This document shows positions 22,714 to 33,234 of a DNA stretch of 64,000 nt, piece after piece. Numbering within the stretch: position 1 is the stretch's first letter; the number at the start of each line of letters is the position of its first letter. Below the pieces are notes generated by a model. It searched no databases, had not been told where the DNA came from, and saw only the letters and a list, made by a program, of their open reading frames with translations. The DNA is from Actinostola sp. cb2023 (lineage: Eukaryota; Cnidaria; Anthozoa; Actiniaria; Actinostolidae). Made by a program: the position numbers and the translations under genes. The stretch covers positions 30,001-94,000 of the forward strand of contig JAUJYZ010000718.1 of assembly GCA_033675265.1 (NCBI GenBank), written 5' to 3'.

Positions 22714-23806
22714 AATACTCAGGGGGAGGGGGTTTGTCAACTAGTGGGACTGTTGATTCATGGGAATGAGAGCTTTTAAAGCTGCTGGACATCTGGGTGT
22801 TGGGAACCTGAGGGAGGTAGCTATATGGAAGGAATGCATCCAGGAATTCTTGAAAATGGCTTCACGAGGGGCAAAAAAGTTACAATAGACTTTTATTTAA
22901 ACATGACAGGTAATCAATAATTTAATAATAATAATAATAATAATATGGATTTAGGAGCAAAAAGAAAAAAAAAGGAAGCTACAAAGTTATCACAGTCACA
23001 CAGTCTAAATCAGGGAGCACAGAGAGATCTTCAATCCCCCCTTCCCCCTTCCAACACTCCCCCCCCCCCCACCCCTAATATTTCAAGAAATACTGGTACA
23101 CCTTATAGCCACTCTCTGTGGTCCGTGGATTTTGACAATGTAAATATTATTGTTGTAACAGTTGTAACCTAAAATGAATATTTTTTTGACAAGTTTTTTT
23201 TACTCATTTGATTTATTTGATGCTCTTTTGGCTTTCAGTTTCACAAGAGATGCATACCAACATTTCATGAGTTCTACTTTCCCACTAGCTTTAACAGTAC
23301 TGGACTACACACATATAAACTACATGGATATAGAGTCAAACTTTGACAGTGTTTCTGGTGATTCTTTGAAATCAGAGTTCCAGGATGATTGGCTGCCATG
23401 CTCTGAGGGCAAAGACTGTGGCAGTAGGGCAAGCAAGACTGAAGGTGTGGAAAGATCTTTAAATGAAGAAAGTGACTGTAAATCCATTGAACGAACATAC
23501 CTTTGCAATGACAATAATAACAATAACAGTAGTAGCAGCAGTAATAACTACATGAACAATGTCTGCAGTTATTCTAGTGATATAACTTACAATGATACAC
23601 AAAAACTAATGCAAGTTAAAGACAGCAAGATGAATGACGGCACTGGTGAAGTGTCTGTCTGTGGAGAGTTGTTATTGTTTGATTTAAATGTGACAGCAAG
23701 GTGCCTTCTTCCAAGCGTTGTCATTGGTAAAACTATGAACAAGAGAAACAATGGTTCACCTACATTATTACAGTTGGAAAATGAGACTGTCACAACCATT
23801 ACATAG
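21240..23806 (+). CDS. Rrg7/Mrr-like PD-(D/E)XK domain protein, 2 exons, frameshifted
   Basis: Exon 1 is 21240-21573 (donor GTGAGT) and exon 2 is 23239-23806 (acceptor TTTCAG), about 300 residues in all. The first ~28 residues are basic and lack acids, as in a mitochondrial targeting peptide. Residues about 29-60 carry LGNTFELYTVEFLKNYRFKV, then GGPSDRGVDFRG, and about 75 residues in comes GQCKCYKRRLGPVHIRELEG. The D...QCK pattern is the PD-(D/E)XK nuclease core seen in Mrr and in the fungal respiratory-growth protein Rrg7. Exon 2 carries FTRDAYQHF..TFPLALTVL and, near the C-terminus, LLPSVVIGK, plus an Asn/Ser-rich low-complexity insert. The annotated frame meets TGA at 21555, after which a frame offset by one base reads MMVTNVG up to the donor, in the right phase for exon 2. 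One base appears to be missing between about 21550 and 21557. It is either an assembly error or a recently broken allele. Confidence 0.6.
22079..22520. mobile_element. MITE with ~50-bp inverted ends
   Basis: GTGACGAGGGAGACTATTTG, then GTCGGTGA and CATAGATAAAGATCTCCGA on the left, with the complement ending AGTCTCCCTCGTCAC on the right. It is about 440 bp, sits in the intron of the Rrg7-like gene and has no transposase. Confidence 0.75.
22668..22716. repeat. (ACAG)n microsatellite
   Basis: A short run of ACAG tetramers with AAAC interruptions in the intron of the Rrg7-like gene. Confidence 0.85.
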
Positions 23807-23932
23807 CCTTATAGTCATTAGAGCATGCATGCTCTCTTTAATAGTGTATGATATATCTGTCTTATGAGGCTCTGGGTACTCAAAGAGTGGATAGATACAT
23901 ATATGCTATCTGTTGGATAAATCCTTATCTGG

Positions 23933-24217
23933 ATATAGCTAATTGCATAATCGTTGTCGGGTTGAAAATCATGAAAGCACAGTATGACCAAAAGGAATTC
24001 TGGGAAATTAAAACTCTCAAATAACACCGTCAAATCATCGACCTTTTTATCCAGACTTGGATCTTAGTTAAATAGCTCATATACCTTCAAAACTACGAGA
24101 ACATTGAATATATCTGTATGTAATGTGGCTCATGAACCGATTTCCCATCCATCCTTGTGGTCTCAGCTTCTATGATTTATGATTTTCAACCCGACAACGA
24201 TTATGCAATTAGCTATA
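23933..24217. mobile_element. MITE family C, copy 2
   Basis: Ends ATCGTTGTCGGGTTGAAAAT and ATTTTCAACCCGACAACGAT match copy 1. The inverted symmetry extends outward through TATAGCTAATTGCATA/TATGCAATTAGCTATA. It lies about 130 bp beyond the stop of the Rrg7-like gene. Confidence 0.85.
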
Positions 24218-24257
24218 TAAGTTGTTGCTGTTATCCAATACATTTATCCACTGGATA

Positions 24258-24350
24258 AGGATAATAATAATTATAATAATAACGTTTTAGGTGCACTCTA
24301 CAAAGTCTCAGTGCTCTTACAAATTCTAAGCAATTTTTATCCAATGGATA
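24258..24350 (-). mobile_element. retroposon 3' tail fragment
   Basis: AATAATAATTATAATAATAA then CGTTTTAGGTGCACTCTACA. This matches the trinucleotide-tail plus GCGCTTTACA-type ends common in invertebrate SINE/L2-like elements. Confidence 0.4.
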
Positions 24351-24880
24351 GTGCTATCCACTCTGGGCCTACATGTAGATGACAATGTAGCATATTTAAA
24401 ACTGATCAGATAATGATGATCAACTATGCAAATACTTACATTAAAATTAGTAGCAGCGAGTGTATGTAGAAGAGCCCTCAAGTAAAAATTCAAGTACGTA
24501 GTTCAAGATAGTGGAATTCAAAATAGAGTAGTTCAAATCTATAGTGTTCAAATTCAAGGGGGTGCATTACTGGTCATTACTGTATAGCTGTTTATTGTTG
24601 AACCCATTGGGACTGGGTGCTTAATAAAATAGTAGACACTATGGTACACCACACCTCTCCTCCATACAATTCCTATGTATCAGAATCCCTTATGGGAATT
24701 GTTAGAGTCAGGTTTTCATTAACCCGTGAAACAAAGTGTACTATTTAGAGTGTAATAGTCAGATAAATACAATAGAAAACAAAATAATTAGAGTGAAGTA
24801 GTGCTAAATACGCTAAAGTGTATTTCACGGGTTTATGAAAATCACTGTAGTTTAATATAATTATTAATTATTATTATTAT
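24351..24880. other. no gene recognised
   Basis: No coding domain. A weak inverted pair (GTTTTCATTAACCCGTGAAA near 24713 and TTTCACGGGTTTATGAAAA near 24823) suggests a small MITE of about 130 bp. Confidence 0.45.
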
Positions 24881-26519
24881 CAGGAGCCCATAAGTAGGAG
24901 CGTCCATGCTCTATATTGGGTCTGTGTCACAGCGTTTTCACAAGTGTGGTTATTTTTAGAACAGTTTTTCCGTCAATTGACCAATCAGAGAACGTTTCCG
25001 GTATGGCGGTTTCATTTCCGGTTTCACGTCAAAAATAAAATGGCGGAATTTCGAAAGACCCGAAGAGATGAATGTACAAATAAAAGTCAGGATTATCCAG
25101 TTTTCTTTGTGTCTGATTCAAAATTTTATCATACCAACAACTTCCCGGGATTCCATAGGCCGCTACTTTGAACCTTGACCTAAAATTCTAGACTGCGTTT
25201 CCCGAACGAAGTGAACTTACAGGATTTGAATTGAAGTGATGGCCAGGCGGTTTCGTGGCAGAGTTTCGTGGATAGATAATGTGAACGCGTGTTTTCTGAT
25301 CAGAAATATCAGTTCCTGTTTACCTCACGGAGAAATACAAACGTATTATGAAGCGTTGTGCCACTGAAAAGTTAGAAAGTCAAAGTTAAAGTCAAGTAAG
25401 GTGCATTGAAAGCGATAGTCTATTTAGGCAGTTGGCTTGTAATTTGGTTTTTCGCTTTTGTCAATCAACATGAAAAATCAGAAAACTTAAAAATAAAAGT
25501 CAGAAGACCCAGCAAATGGAAACCAAATATGATTTTGAGCTACATTATGGATCATTTGGTCGAAGGAATGTATCAGTTTAGTTTTCAATTCGTTTGAGTT
25601 TTGAATTTGATTAATTGACAAGTTCCAGCCGACTGTTTGAATGTCTGAGTACCGGCGCAGTAAATGAAGGTCACTGAATTTAAAAACAAAGCAATTTTGA
25701 GTCAGTTTCGCTCAACTCTTCTTTGATTGACAGTGAAGCGTGTGTATAAAATAATAAGCTCAGTGAATCTATTAAATTAAACATCAAAACTTGAATGAAG
25801 GTGTTTTTATTAATATATTTCAAATCGGCAGACTCACAAAAATATTCACAATCCATTTTTAAGTCATTTTAGGTAACAGAAAAGACACAACAAATGACAA
25901 CAAATACGCTTACTTTCACCAATCGTATTTGTAATTTGATTCACTCGTCTTGTCGCTCATGAATGCAGTTTCAGTGAATTTGTTTTTGAATAGCCTTGTC
26001 AGTCTTCAAACTCCACAACGATAATTACAAGATACCACTAAACCACATCCAAGAATAAATTGAATTCACTTTCTGACGAAATAGTTTAGACGAAAATATG
26101 TCTTTGAAAGTCTTCGGCTAATTTGCATCCATACGCTACAACTTTGTACAACAGCTAATTCTCAGTCGGTCACTTCGTGTTCGAGTTCTTCGAACCACTT
26201 GCTTTGGATGCCTTTATAGAAGCACAATCGTCACCACTATCACTTTCAAGTGATTCTGTTGTACCGAATGACTCAATACTGCTCTCACTATCACTAGACG
26301 ATTCGTAGTTTAGTTCACTTGAAGAATCTCTTTGTCGCTATCGGATGCCATCTTTATTTTACCTGCCATCTCATCAAAATTCAAAAAAAAAACGTCATAC
26401 CGGAAACGTTCTCTGATTGGTCAAAATTCGCGGGAAAACTGTTCTAAAAATAACCACACTTGTGAAAACGCTGTGACACTACCCAATACCGTATGGACGC
26501 TCCTACTTATGGGCTCCTG
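24881..26519. mobile_element. 1.64-kb non-autonomous DNA transposon, family B copy 2
   Basis: It has the same ends as copy 1: CAGGAGCCCATAAGTAGGAG on the left and CTCCTACTTATGGGCTCCTG on the right. Internal blocks shared with copy 1 include GATTCCATAGGCCG, GAACGAAGTGAACTTACAGG, GACTGTTTGAATGTCTGAGT and the Ser/Asp-coding stretch near 26200-26340 on the minus strand. Flanking TTATTAT on both sides fits a 7-bp duplication but lies in simple sequence. This copy has longer symmetric ends than copy 1 (CTGTGTCACAGCG/CGCTGTGACA). Confidence 0.85.
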
Positions 26520-26533
26520 TTATTATTTTATTT

Positions 26534-26554
26534 GGGGGGGGGGGGGGGGGGGGG
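26534..26554. repeat. poly(G) tract, about 21
   Basis: An uninterrupted G run a few bases after the right end of the family B transposon. Confidence 0.9.
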
Positions 26555-26692
26555 TGGTTTGGGGGAAATTAGATATACAATAAAAATGATAAAAAGGGAG
26601 GGTTTCAGATGGGTTAGACCATAATGCAGAAGTTGTCGGGGTATTTCCCTTAATACAATGACATGCTGTAATAATTGAGATCATGTGAAAAC

Positions 26693-27122
26693 TTAAAGTG
26701 CCTATGAAACGAAAATGTTGATCCTTGTTTTATTGTACATTATTGTTGTTTGGTCTTTCTCTGTACATTTGCTGTATTTAAACATCGACTTTGAGCGTGC
26801 GAACATTTTCTTTTCGCGGTTCGAAAATTATCATTTTCAACCAAAATGTGCGACAAGAGACTGGGACCTTGACAATGGCTCGGTGACGTCATAAGTTGTG
26901 TATGCCTTTGTTTGCACAACTTATGACATCACATTTCTATAGTTTGGCCGAGCGGGAATTGTCGCACTTTGAAACCCAAAATGCCCAACTTCGTGCGCGA
27001 AATAAAAAATGTTCCTGAAGCTCAATTCACTTTTTATTAACGCCATGTAAACAAGCAAATAGTAAACTTTCGTAGTAGCAAATAAAAACGGGGTCTGTTT
27101 TTTCGTTTCATAGGCACTTTAA
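26693..27122. mobile_element. 430-bp MITE flanked by TTAA
   Basis: TTAAAGTGCCTATGAAACGA at the left and TTCGTTTCATAGGCACTTTA, then A, at the right. The ends are perfect inverted repeats of about 20 bp with TTAA at both edges, the duplication type of piggyBac and Kolobok elements. The interior carries ATAAGTTGTG/CACAACTTAT palindromes. Confidence 0.8.
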
Positions 27123-27289
27123 CGAGCAAGACACAAGCGAGCACAAGCAAATTTTAAAATGGAAACATTTTGATCCTTGTTCGTATGCTTCCATTTCATT
27201 GAGTCAGGCCCGTTTTCACAGTGAAATAAGGCCTATTGCATGCATTTCCTTTTGTTTGCATCGCTATTGTTCGGCCAGGCTCAACGTCG

Positions 27290-27550
27290 GAAATTTTTAA
27301 AATGACCCCTAAAAGGAACCTGAGTCTTGTCCAGGTGGGCGTGGCAACAAATTATTTTTACCCCTAAAAGGTACCAACTATAAAGTGACAAAAGTCAGAT
27401 GATTAAAGAAAAGTTACAACTGCCATTCCGACTGTCATTATCTTATCTCGGGTATCTTATTTACTGATCAAAATGTACCGGCTTAGTATTTTGTGGTCCT
27501 ATTAGATTTGTGACACCCTAAGAGTACGAATTAACCCCTAAGGTACGACG
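27290..27550. repeat. dispersed CCTTTTAGGGGT motif cluster
   Basis: ACCCCTAAAAGG-type motifs at about 27303, 27360 and 27533. The same motif recurs in FNDC3 intron 2 (about 36910, 37097 and 37145). Confidence 0.4.
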
Positions 27551-27562
27551 AGCAACCCCACC

Positions 27563-27563
<1 letters not shown>

Positions 27564-27596
<33 letters not shown>
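27564..27596. repeat. poly(C) tract, 33
   Basis: An uninterrupted C run. The Gly-rich frame on the other strand is a product of it. Confidence 0.9.
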
Positions 27597-27599
<3 letters not shown>

Positions 27600-27902
27600 T
27601 CCCCCGGGACGCAAGCATAGCTGAAGCTTGTGTCGTGGGGAAAATGGGACGCACGCAACCATATAAGCGCAATAATTGTGGCAGGACCAAATGAATGGTG
27701 ATTTCAATGTCAGCGCCTATCTTCGCTTCCAAGTCGTAAAGCATCAAAATGTTGTTAATTATCTCACCGGACTGTGTAATCAAATACTATACATTTGTTA
27801 TTGTTTGTGTATATTAGTTTTTTTAGCCCTTATTATAAGGGAGCAGTTGTCAATTAGCGGGGACTTCGTTCTGTTACTGCCTCCAGTAGTTTTGTACAGT
27901 GT

Positions 27903-28538
27903 GAGTTCCTAGGCTGGGCGTTGGTAGTGGGCTAGGCCATGACGGCACTAATAATATATTTTGTTTAGGTAGATATTTTGACTTAGCAATACTAGCTAGC
28001 GCTATCTTTAGCTAGTATGCGGGTATTTGTGAATCCGCAACTTTTTCGATGCGGATTAAAACAAATTCGCGTCCACACGTAGCGTATTCGAATCGTATTA
28101 GCCCGTCCACACGTACCCGGTTATTTTTGAATCCGCAACTTTTTCGATGCGGTTTGGCCACCGCGTTCACACGTATCCGGTGAATACGGTCGATGAATCC
28201 GCGCGGTAAAGACTGGATCCGATACCGTGACGTCAACGTATTCAAAAATTATACGGTCGATCGTCCACACGAGGTCGTATTCACAGCGTATTCAAAAAAA
28301 CACTCTGGGGAGCGTATTTAAAAAAATGCGGATTCATCGACCGTATTCACCGGATACGCGTGTGGACGAGAGGCCAATCCGCATCGAAAAAGTTGCGGAT
28401 TCAAAGATATCCGGATACGTGTGGACGGGGCCTAAAATTGATGCTTTAAAATAAGAGCTGCTTTGTACCGTGTAATGATATCTTCTTTGATGAATTCCTA
28501 GGCTGGGTGTTGGTAGTGGGCTAGGCCAGGACAGCATA
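27903..28538. repeat. direct repeats bracketing a MITE
   Basis: TTCCTAGGCTGGGYGTTGGT then AGTGGGCTAGGCCA occurs at 27905 and again at 28496, about 590 bp apart. The MITE at 28109-28433 lies between. Confidence 0.75.
28016..28433. mobile_element. CGTCCACACG-type MITE
   Basis: The main element (28109-28433) has ends GCCCGTCCACACGTACCCGG and CCGGATACGTGTGGACGGGG followed by CCT. GAATCCGCAACTTTTTCGAT lies just inside on both sides. A partial extra end copy precedes it at 28016-28100. Confidence 0.75.
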
Positions 28539-28752
28539 AAGCGGAGATATTTTGTTTATAACTCCACCCATGCGAATGTCCAAGTAGCGGAACTACGTCA
28601 CACATTCACTAGTCGTCTAAGCCGCCGTTTTAGCTAGCTTGATTTAGCCTAGATAACGGCACTAATGCTTCCCTCCCGGGCCCTAGTAGGAAGAGGCTGG
28701 GACCAGGTGTCTGTCTTCAACGTTTTCCCATTTCAGGGCTTGAATTCAGAAA

Positions 28753-28858
28753 ACAGTACAATGAGGGTGGAGAGGGTAGAGCACAGACAGTACAATGAGG
28801 GTGGAGAGGGTAGAGCACAGACAGTACAATGAGGGTGGAGAGGGTAGAGCACAGACAG
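28753..28858. repeat. 34-bp tandem repeat, about 3 copies
   Basis: The unit ACAGTACAATGAGGGTGGAG then AGGGTAGAGCACAG starts at 28753, 28787 and 28821. Confidence 0.95.
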
Positions 28859-29443
28859 CCCAACTATTTCTTTTGAAGCACCTCGGCATGATTGTGGAAA
28901 ATAAATCGATATTTGTATTTTCCGTGGGCTTCCTGTGGTGGACAGTGCATGATGACATATTGGGCTCCCTGTGGTGAAACGCGTATAGGCTTTACAACTC
29001 AATACGACTAGTTATGTCCGGATTCACCACACTTACGCAGAGGTGACTTTGTTTATTTTGATTTGTCTGGCTGACCGCCCATTATGCCTGTGTGGTACGC
29101 CTGACAGGGGGAGGGAGGGGAGGGGGATTCTCTATGGCTTCGCTTCGTTTAGAATGCTAAAAAACATAGGGCTGATGTATCAAGCTATCTTGCAAACGAT
29201 TATAGCTAGTGCAGCTCGGTTTATCGTGAGGTGTATTGGATACGGAGCGTCTCGTGAAATCGTCGGCTAACTCGGCTAATACTCGGTTAGGGTGTGGCAC
29301 TGTACTTTGGTATTCTTAACTTCAGTCCTCTCAAGGCCAGGGTGAAATTCCACTCAGCTTGTCGTCAGGCTCGCAACAAGCTAACCATTCGAGTGACGTA
29401 TCGCTGATGCGTGGTCTCCATGGCAACTGATGGTTTCAGAAAA
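28859..29443. other. no gene recognised
   Basis: Carries two TGGGCTTCCTGTGG-type motifs near 28924 and 28959 and a G-rich stretch near 29105. No coding region is supported. Confidence 0.4.
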
Positions 29444-29461
29444 GGGGGGGGGGGGGGGGGG
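29444..29461. repeat. poly(G) tract, about 18
   Basis: An uninterrupted G run. Confidence 0.9.
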
Positions 29462-31806
29462 AGTTGTGTCAGTGGGTACAGAAATCCCGTTATAAAACTA
29501 TTAGAGATTTAGAGATGGTATCGTATCTTTTGAATCAAACCTGAATGTTGAAGTGTTGAAATATTTTTACTATCAACAACGATCCGGCTATACCGTGTGG
29601 ACTATTTTATTATATGAAATTTTCGCGACACATATGCATAAATTTCGCGATTTTGCGTAAACTAGGTCACTTCATCAGTTTGCGATTTCATCATAGAATT
29701 CAATGAATTTTAAGGACAACACGACTCTTTTAGATAGTGATTATTTATACATGTCGTTTCGACAGAACTTGTATTAAAAAAAACACTATCTAAACTAGCG
29801 TCGATAGTTAATCTAAATGATAAGCTAAAAATGAATCCAGGTTATCATTTCTTTAAAAAAAAATTGTTTTACCATCTTCATCATCATCATTTATTTTCCC
29901 ACAAGATATTTACGAAGATCGCAGTTTCTAAGGTAATTAAAGTAGAGATCATTAAAAACTCACGCTGTAACAGGGGACTGTAACAAATCGAGCAGGGGAC
30001 TGGGAATGAGTTTATTAAAATTAATGCAATTACAAAATTAAGTTCATATTTTTTTGAAAGGAAATATACAATATCCCAAAACATAAAGCTTCCCGTATTA
30101 TTATATATTCAGGAGAAACCGGAGTTCCCCTCACCTCCCCCAATAAGTAAAGACTGACTCACTACTGAGCTCTTAAAGCAATGATATAAATAAAACACAT
30201 GTACAGGACTATTTTTGTACATTATCAGTAGCACTGACGGAAATTGCTGCGCGCACTTTTCAGCTTCCGCTGAAAGTAGCTTCCTTTCAGCGTTTCAGCT
30301 GCGTTTCAGCGTTCTAAATCTAAATCTACATATGTAATAAAGGTTGCCCATCACTACAGCATTCTGTGTTTTTTTTATCGATTATAGGCTTATAATTAAT
30401 AAAAATAGTAATAATAGTAATAATGATAATAATAATAACAATAATAGGAATAATAATAATAATAATAATAAATATTCACATCTGAGAGGCTCTTCATGTT
30501 GTACAAAGGTAACTAAAGTAATGTTACAGGTTTACTAAAATACAACTCCGCAATAGTTAAAAATATAGTATTAAACATCGGGCAAATTTTTAGATCTTCC
30601 TAAGGGCACGGCGCCAGGGTGATCCGCGCGCCCTTTGAACCATTTATACGAGGACACGTGCATTGCACAACATTTGATCAAACACGAACATTGAAAACTC
30701 AGTAATTTAGTAGAGAGAAAGAACTTTGAACAGCTGTATCAATGTAAGAAATTAATCAATTAAACTAATGAGCTATTTTAAAAACAAATGTACGCACCGA
30801 GTTAACAAGACCAGGTAACAGTTAACAGTTAACAGACCAGGTAATGTATCATGGTTATGCACTAGAGAATATCAATACTTGTATATGTTACACCGAGTCT
30901 TGTCATGTGCTATTTAAATGTTATATATCATATCATGTGCATAGGAAATCGAGTGCAATTTGGATTTAATTTGAACGTGTGAGTTTTCAAAGAGTTCAAA
31001 ATTGAAGGAGCCGTAGGGCGAATGCAATTACGGAATATTTGAAAGGCGCACTACTAGTACAAATTAATTCCAAATTGAACTCGTAACCATATGATTTCTT
31101 CTTCTTTTTTAAGAAATAATATTAAAATATTACAGATTTAAATTATTTCAAATTTCGATTTTCGTAGCCTTTGTCGCGCAATGCATCATGGGCTCGAACC
31201 CATACGCAAAAACAAACAAATTAATAAGTAAATCAATAAAACAACGAATAAACAAAAACAACCAGAGAATAAAAACAATCAAACAAACCGGTAAACAAAC
31301 AAGTGAAATTTGTTTTTTACAAAATTCAACTGATTCTCTTTTTGCAACCATTTCAGTACTCTGAGTGTTGAAGCGTAGACTCGGAGACTCGTCGTCGACG
31401 TCTCGTAGACTCGTAGACGTCTCGTAGACCGTCGTAGACCCGAAGAAAGACCGAAATGACTCCGAATCCAAAGCAATATTTTGGCACGGATCAAACTGAA
31501 CTCGGCACCAGTTGGGATACAATAAAACCGCTTGTATATAATATTAATCGAATTGGCAAACAAGCAACCACAGTCATTTATACAGTCTTTCGAATATCGG
31601 CTCCCTTTTTGTCATTTTAATTAACATTGATACACTACTTTTCATTCAGCACACAAAAGTAAATGTTTATTTTACAGTTTTTTCAAAGTCGCCAAAATTC
31701 ATGTGTTTTATGTTCAGTTCATTCGACTTGTTAGTCTAGCCGCCACTCGAAGGTAGTTCGATAGACCTATTGTTCGCTGTTGTCAAACATCGCACAGTGT
31801 TATTAG
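29462..31806. other. intergenic, minor simple repeats
   Basis: No domain-bearing frame. Contents are a CATCAT run near 29877, an AAT/AAC microsatellite at about 30400-30470, repeated TTTCAGCG motifs near 30255-30315, and a small TCGTAGAC/GACGTCTC tandem at about 31370-31440. Confidence 0.5.
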
Positions 31807-32079
31807 ACGGCAAAGAACGCCTACACCACTGGTGGTGTTTTCAAGCGATTCAAAGGAAGTTATCTGGTTCCAAGGACGCGAGAACAGAAACTATTAACGA
31901 AGTTTGACAAACAACCCTTAGGCTTAAAAAGTTATAAATTTGAGGAAAAAGTGTTTTACGATGATCTCTGTCTGGTACGACCTGTTGGACACGTGGTTGA
32001 TGGAGTCCAAGTTCCGTTTCGCTGGTGGATTTATAATCTGATAAATGACTCAAAAAAACTCCCTCTTTTTCGAAAGTAA
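31807..32079 (+). other. open frame without ATG, possible exon
   Basis: The plus frame is open for 90 codons between a TAG at 31804 and a TAA at 32077. Its composition is protein-like (KRFKGSYLVPRTREQKLL near the start, VQVPFRWWIYN near the end). It has no Met and no recognised family. It could be a terminal exon, a transposon remnant or chance. Confidence 0.15.
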
Positions 32080-32717
32080 AAAATGTTCTATCAATTTACG
32101 TATGAAATTCAAAGAAAATCGCCATTGTTAGTCGAGCGATGTCCTTCCTTACTTATTGGATCAATAGCGGGGAATTAACCATGCTCTTTAGGTTATTTCA
32201 GGAAATAGTGTCATATAGTAACAAAATCACTATATTGAGTTCCTTACCGCTGTCAAGTTTTCTACGGTTTTTTTCCAGTCACCGGATATGGCGATAGAAC
32301 AATGCCACGTGAGCCCGTTGGGAACCTGTCAGCGGGTTTTGCAGGAAGAAGAAAAACAAAAAAGAACCATACGTGGAAAGAGGACTGTGGCTCCAGCTGG
32401 TCAACGGGTTTACAGGGCATTTCTACGTTCAAAAACACCAAATCTATCACCATTTAATACATAACAACGATTAAGGACGCCCTTGGATTACGTTAGAACC
32501 ATCTGGATATCTTTGGAACAAGAAAATGGCGCTTCAGACGCAGTTGAAGTAAAGGCTAAAGCAAACACTCTCAATAATCAAACCCTATCCATAACCAGTT
32601 CAGACTTTTTGATCTTGGACGGAATTTGAACATCGACACTCGATTCACGGTTTCAGCCTTTTGTGAACTTTACTATTGAGATTTCTACGGATTCTTTGGT
32701 AAAAATTGCCAAGGGAC
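32080..32717 (+). promoter_or_regulatory. FNDC3 5' flank and 5' UTR region
   Basis: The sequence before the FNDC3 start codon. In-frame TAA at 32700 closes the reading frame just upstream. No TATA box or initiator could be fixed, and the transcription start is unknown. Confidence 0.3.
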
Positions 32718-33234
32718 ATGTCAGCTGACGTGAAAACTTCACCGGCAAAGGAAGACGATGGTCGAAGGGTCGACTTGCATACTTGTTCAGGAGAAACAAT
32801 CTGCCTAAGTTTTCCCGAGAATGGAACGCCGCTTCCTCAAGTTATCAAACTAGTCGATCCCGATACTGGTCAGTCAATGGTGTTTCAGCGGAGAGGTAGC
32901 GGTTATAACGAGATCGCAGGCGAAGTAGACGAAGTTTTAAGTAAGTTAGATTTTGAGCTGTGCCACAATTGCCGAAATGAAGAGACAAACGGTTCAAATG
33001 AACTCCAAATGCAGAGTTCGGGTGACGAGAGACTCGATAAACAACGAGAAAAACTCCAGAAAAAGCTGAGAGAACGTAAAGGAAGTATGAACAATGACGA
33101 GGATAACTGTGTTGGCCATTGCCATGAGATTATTGAAATTCCAGTCCAAGGTTTGAGTCAAATTCGTGAAGACAGTTTTACACTCAACGACGACGACAAA
33201 TCACAAGAAGACGACAGTTTATCAATTGAACAAG
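32718..33234 (+). CDS. FNDC3: FNDC3 exon 1: N-terminal region
   Basis: Residues 1-172. The start (MSADVKTSPAKEDD) is followed by a region with PQVIKLVDPDTGQSMVFQR, reminiscent of the hydrophobic-then-polar N-terminal segment of FNDC3. Next comes a charged stretch (DKQREKLQKKLRERKG, possible short coiled coil) and an acidic tail. The exon ends in phase 1 at CAAG/GTGAGA. Confidence 0.9.

Noticed and set aside
25406..25597. Short frames inside the family B transposons
   Set aside because: They are not conserved between the two copies as continuous frames and match no transposase I recognise.
31148..31563. Two minus-strand frames of 94-124 codons
   Set aside because: They overlap a small GTAGAC/GACGTC tandem repeat and AT-rich sequence, and show no domain or splice signals.
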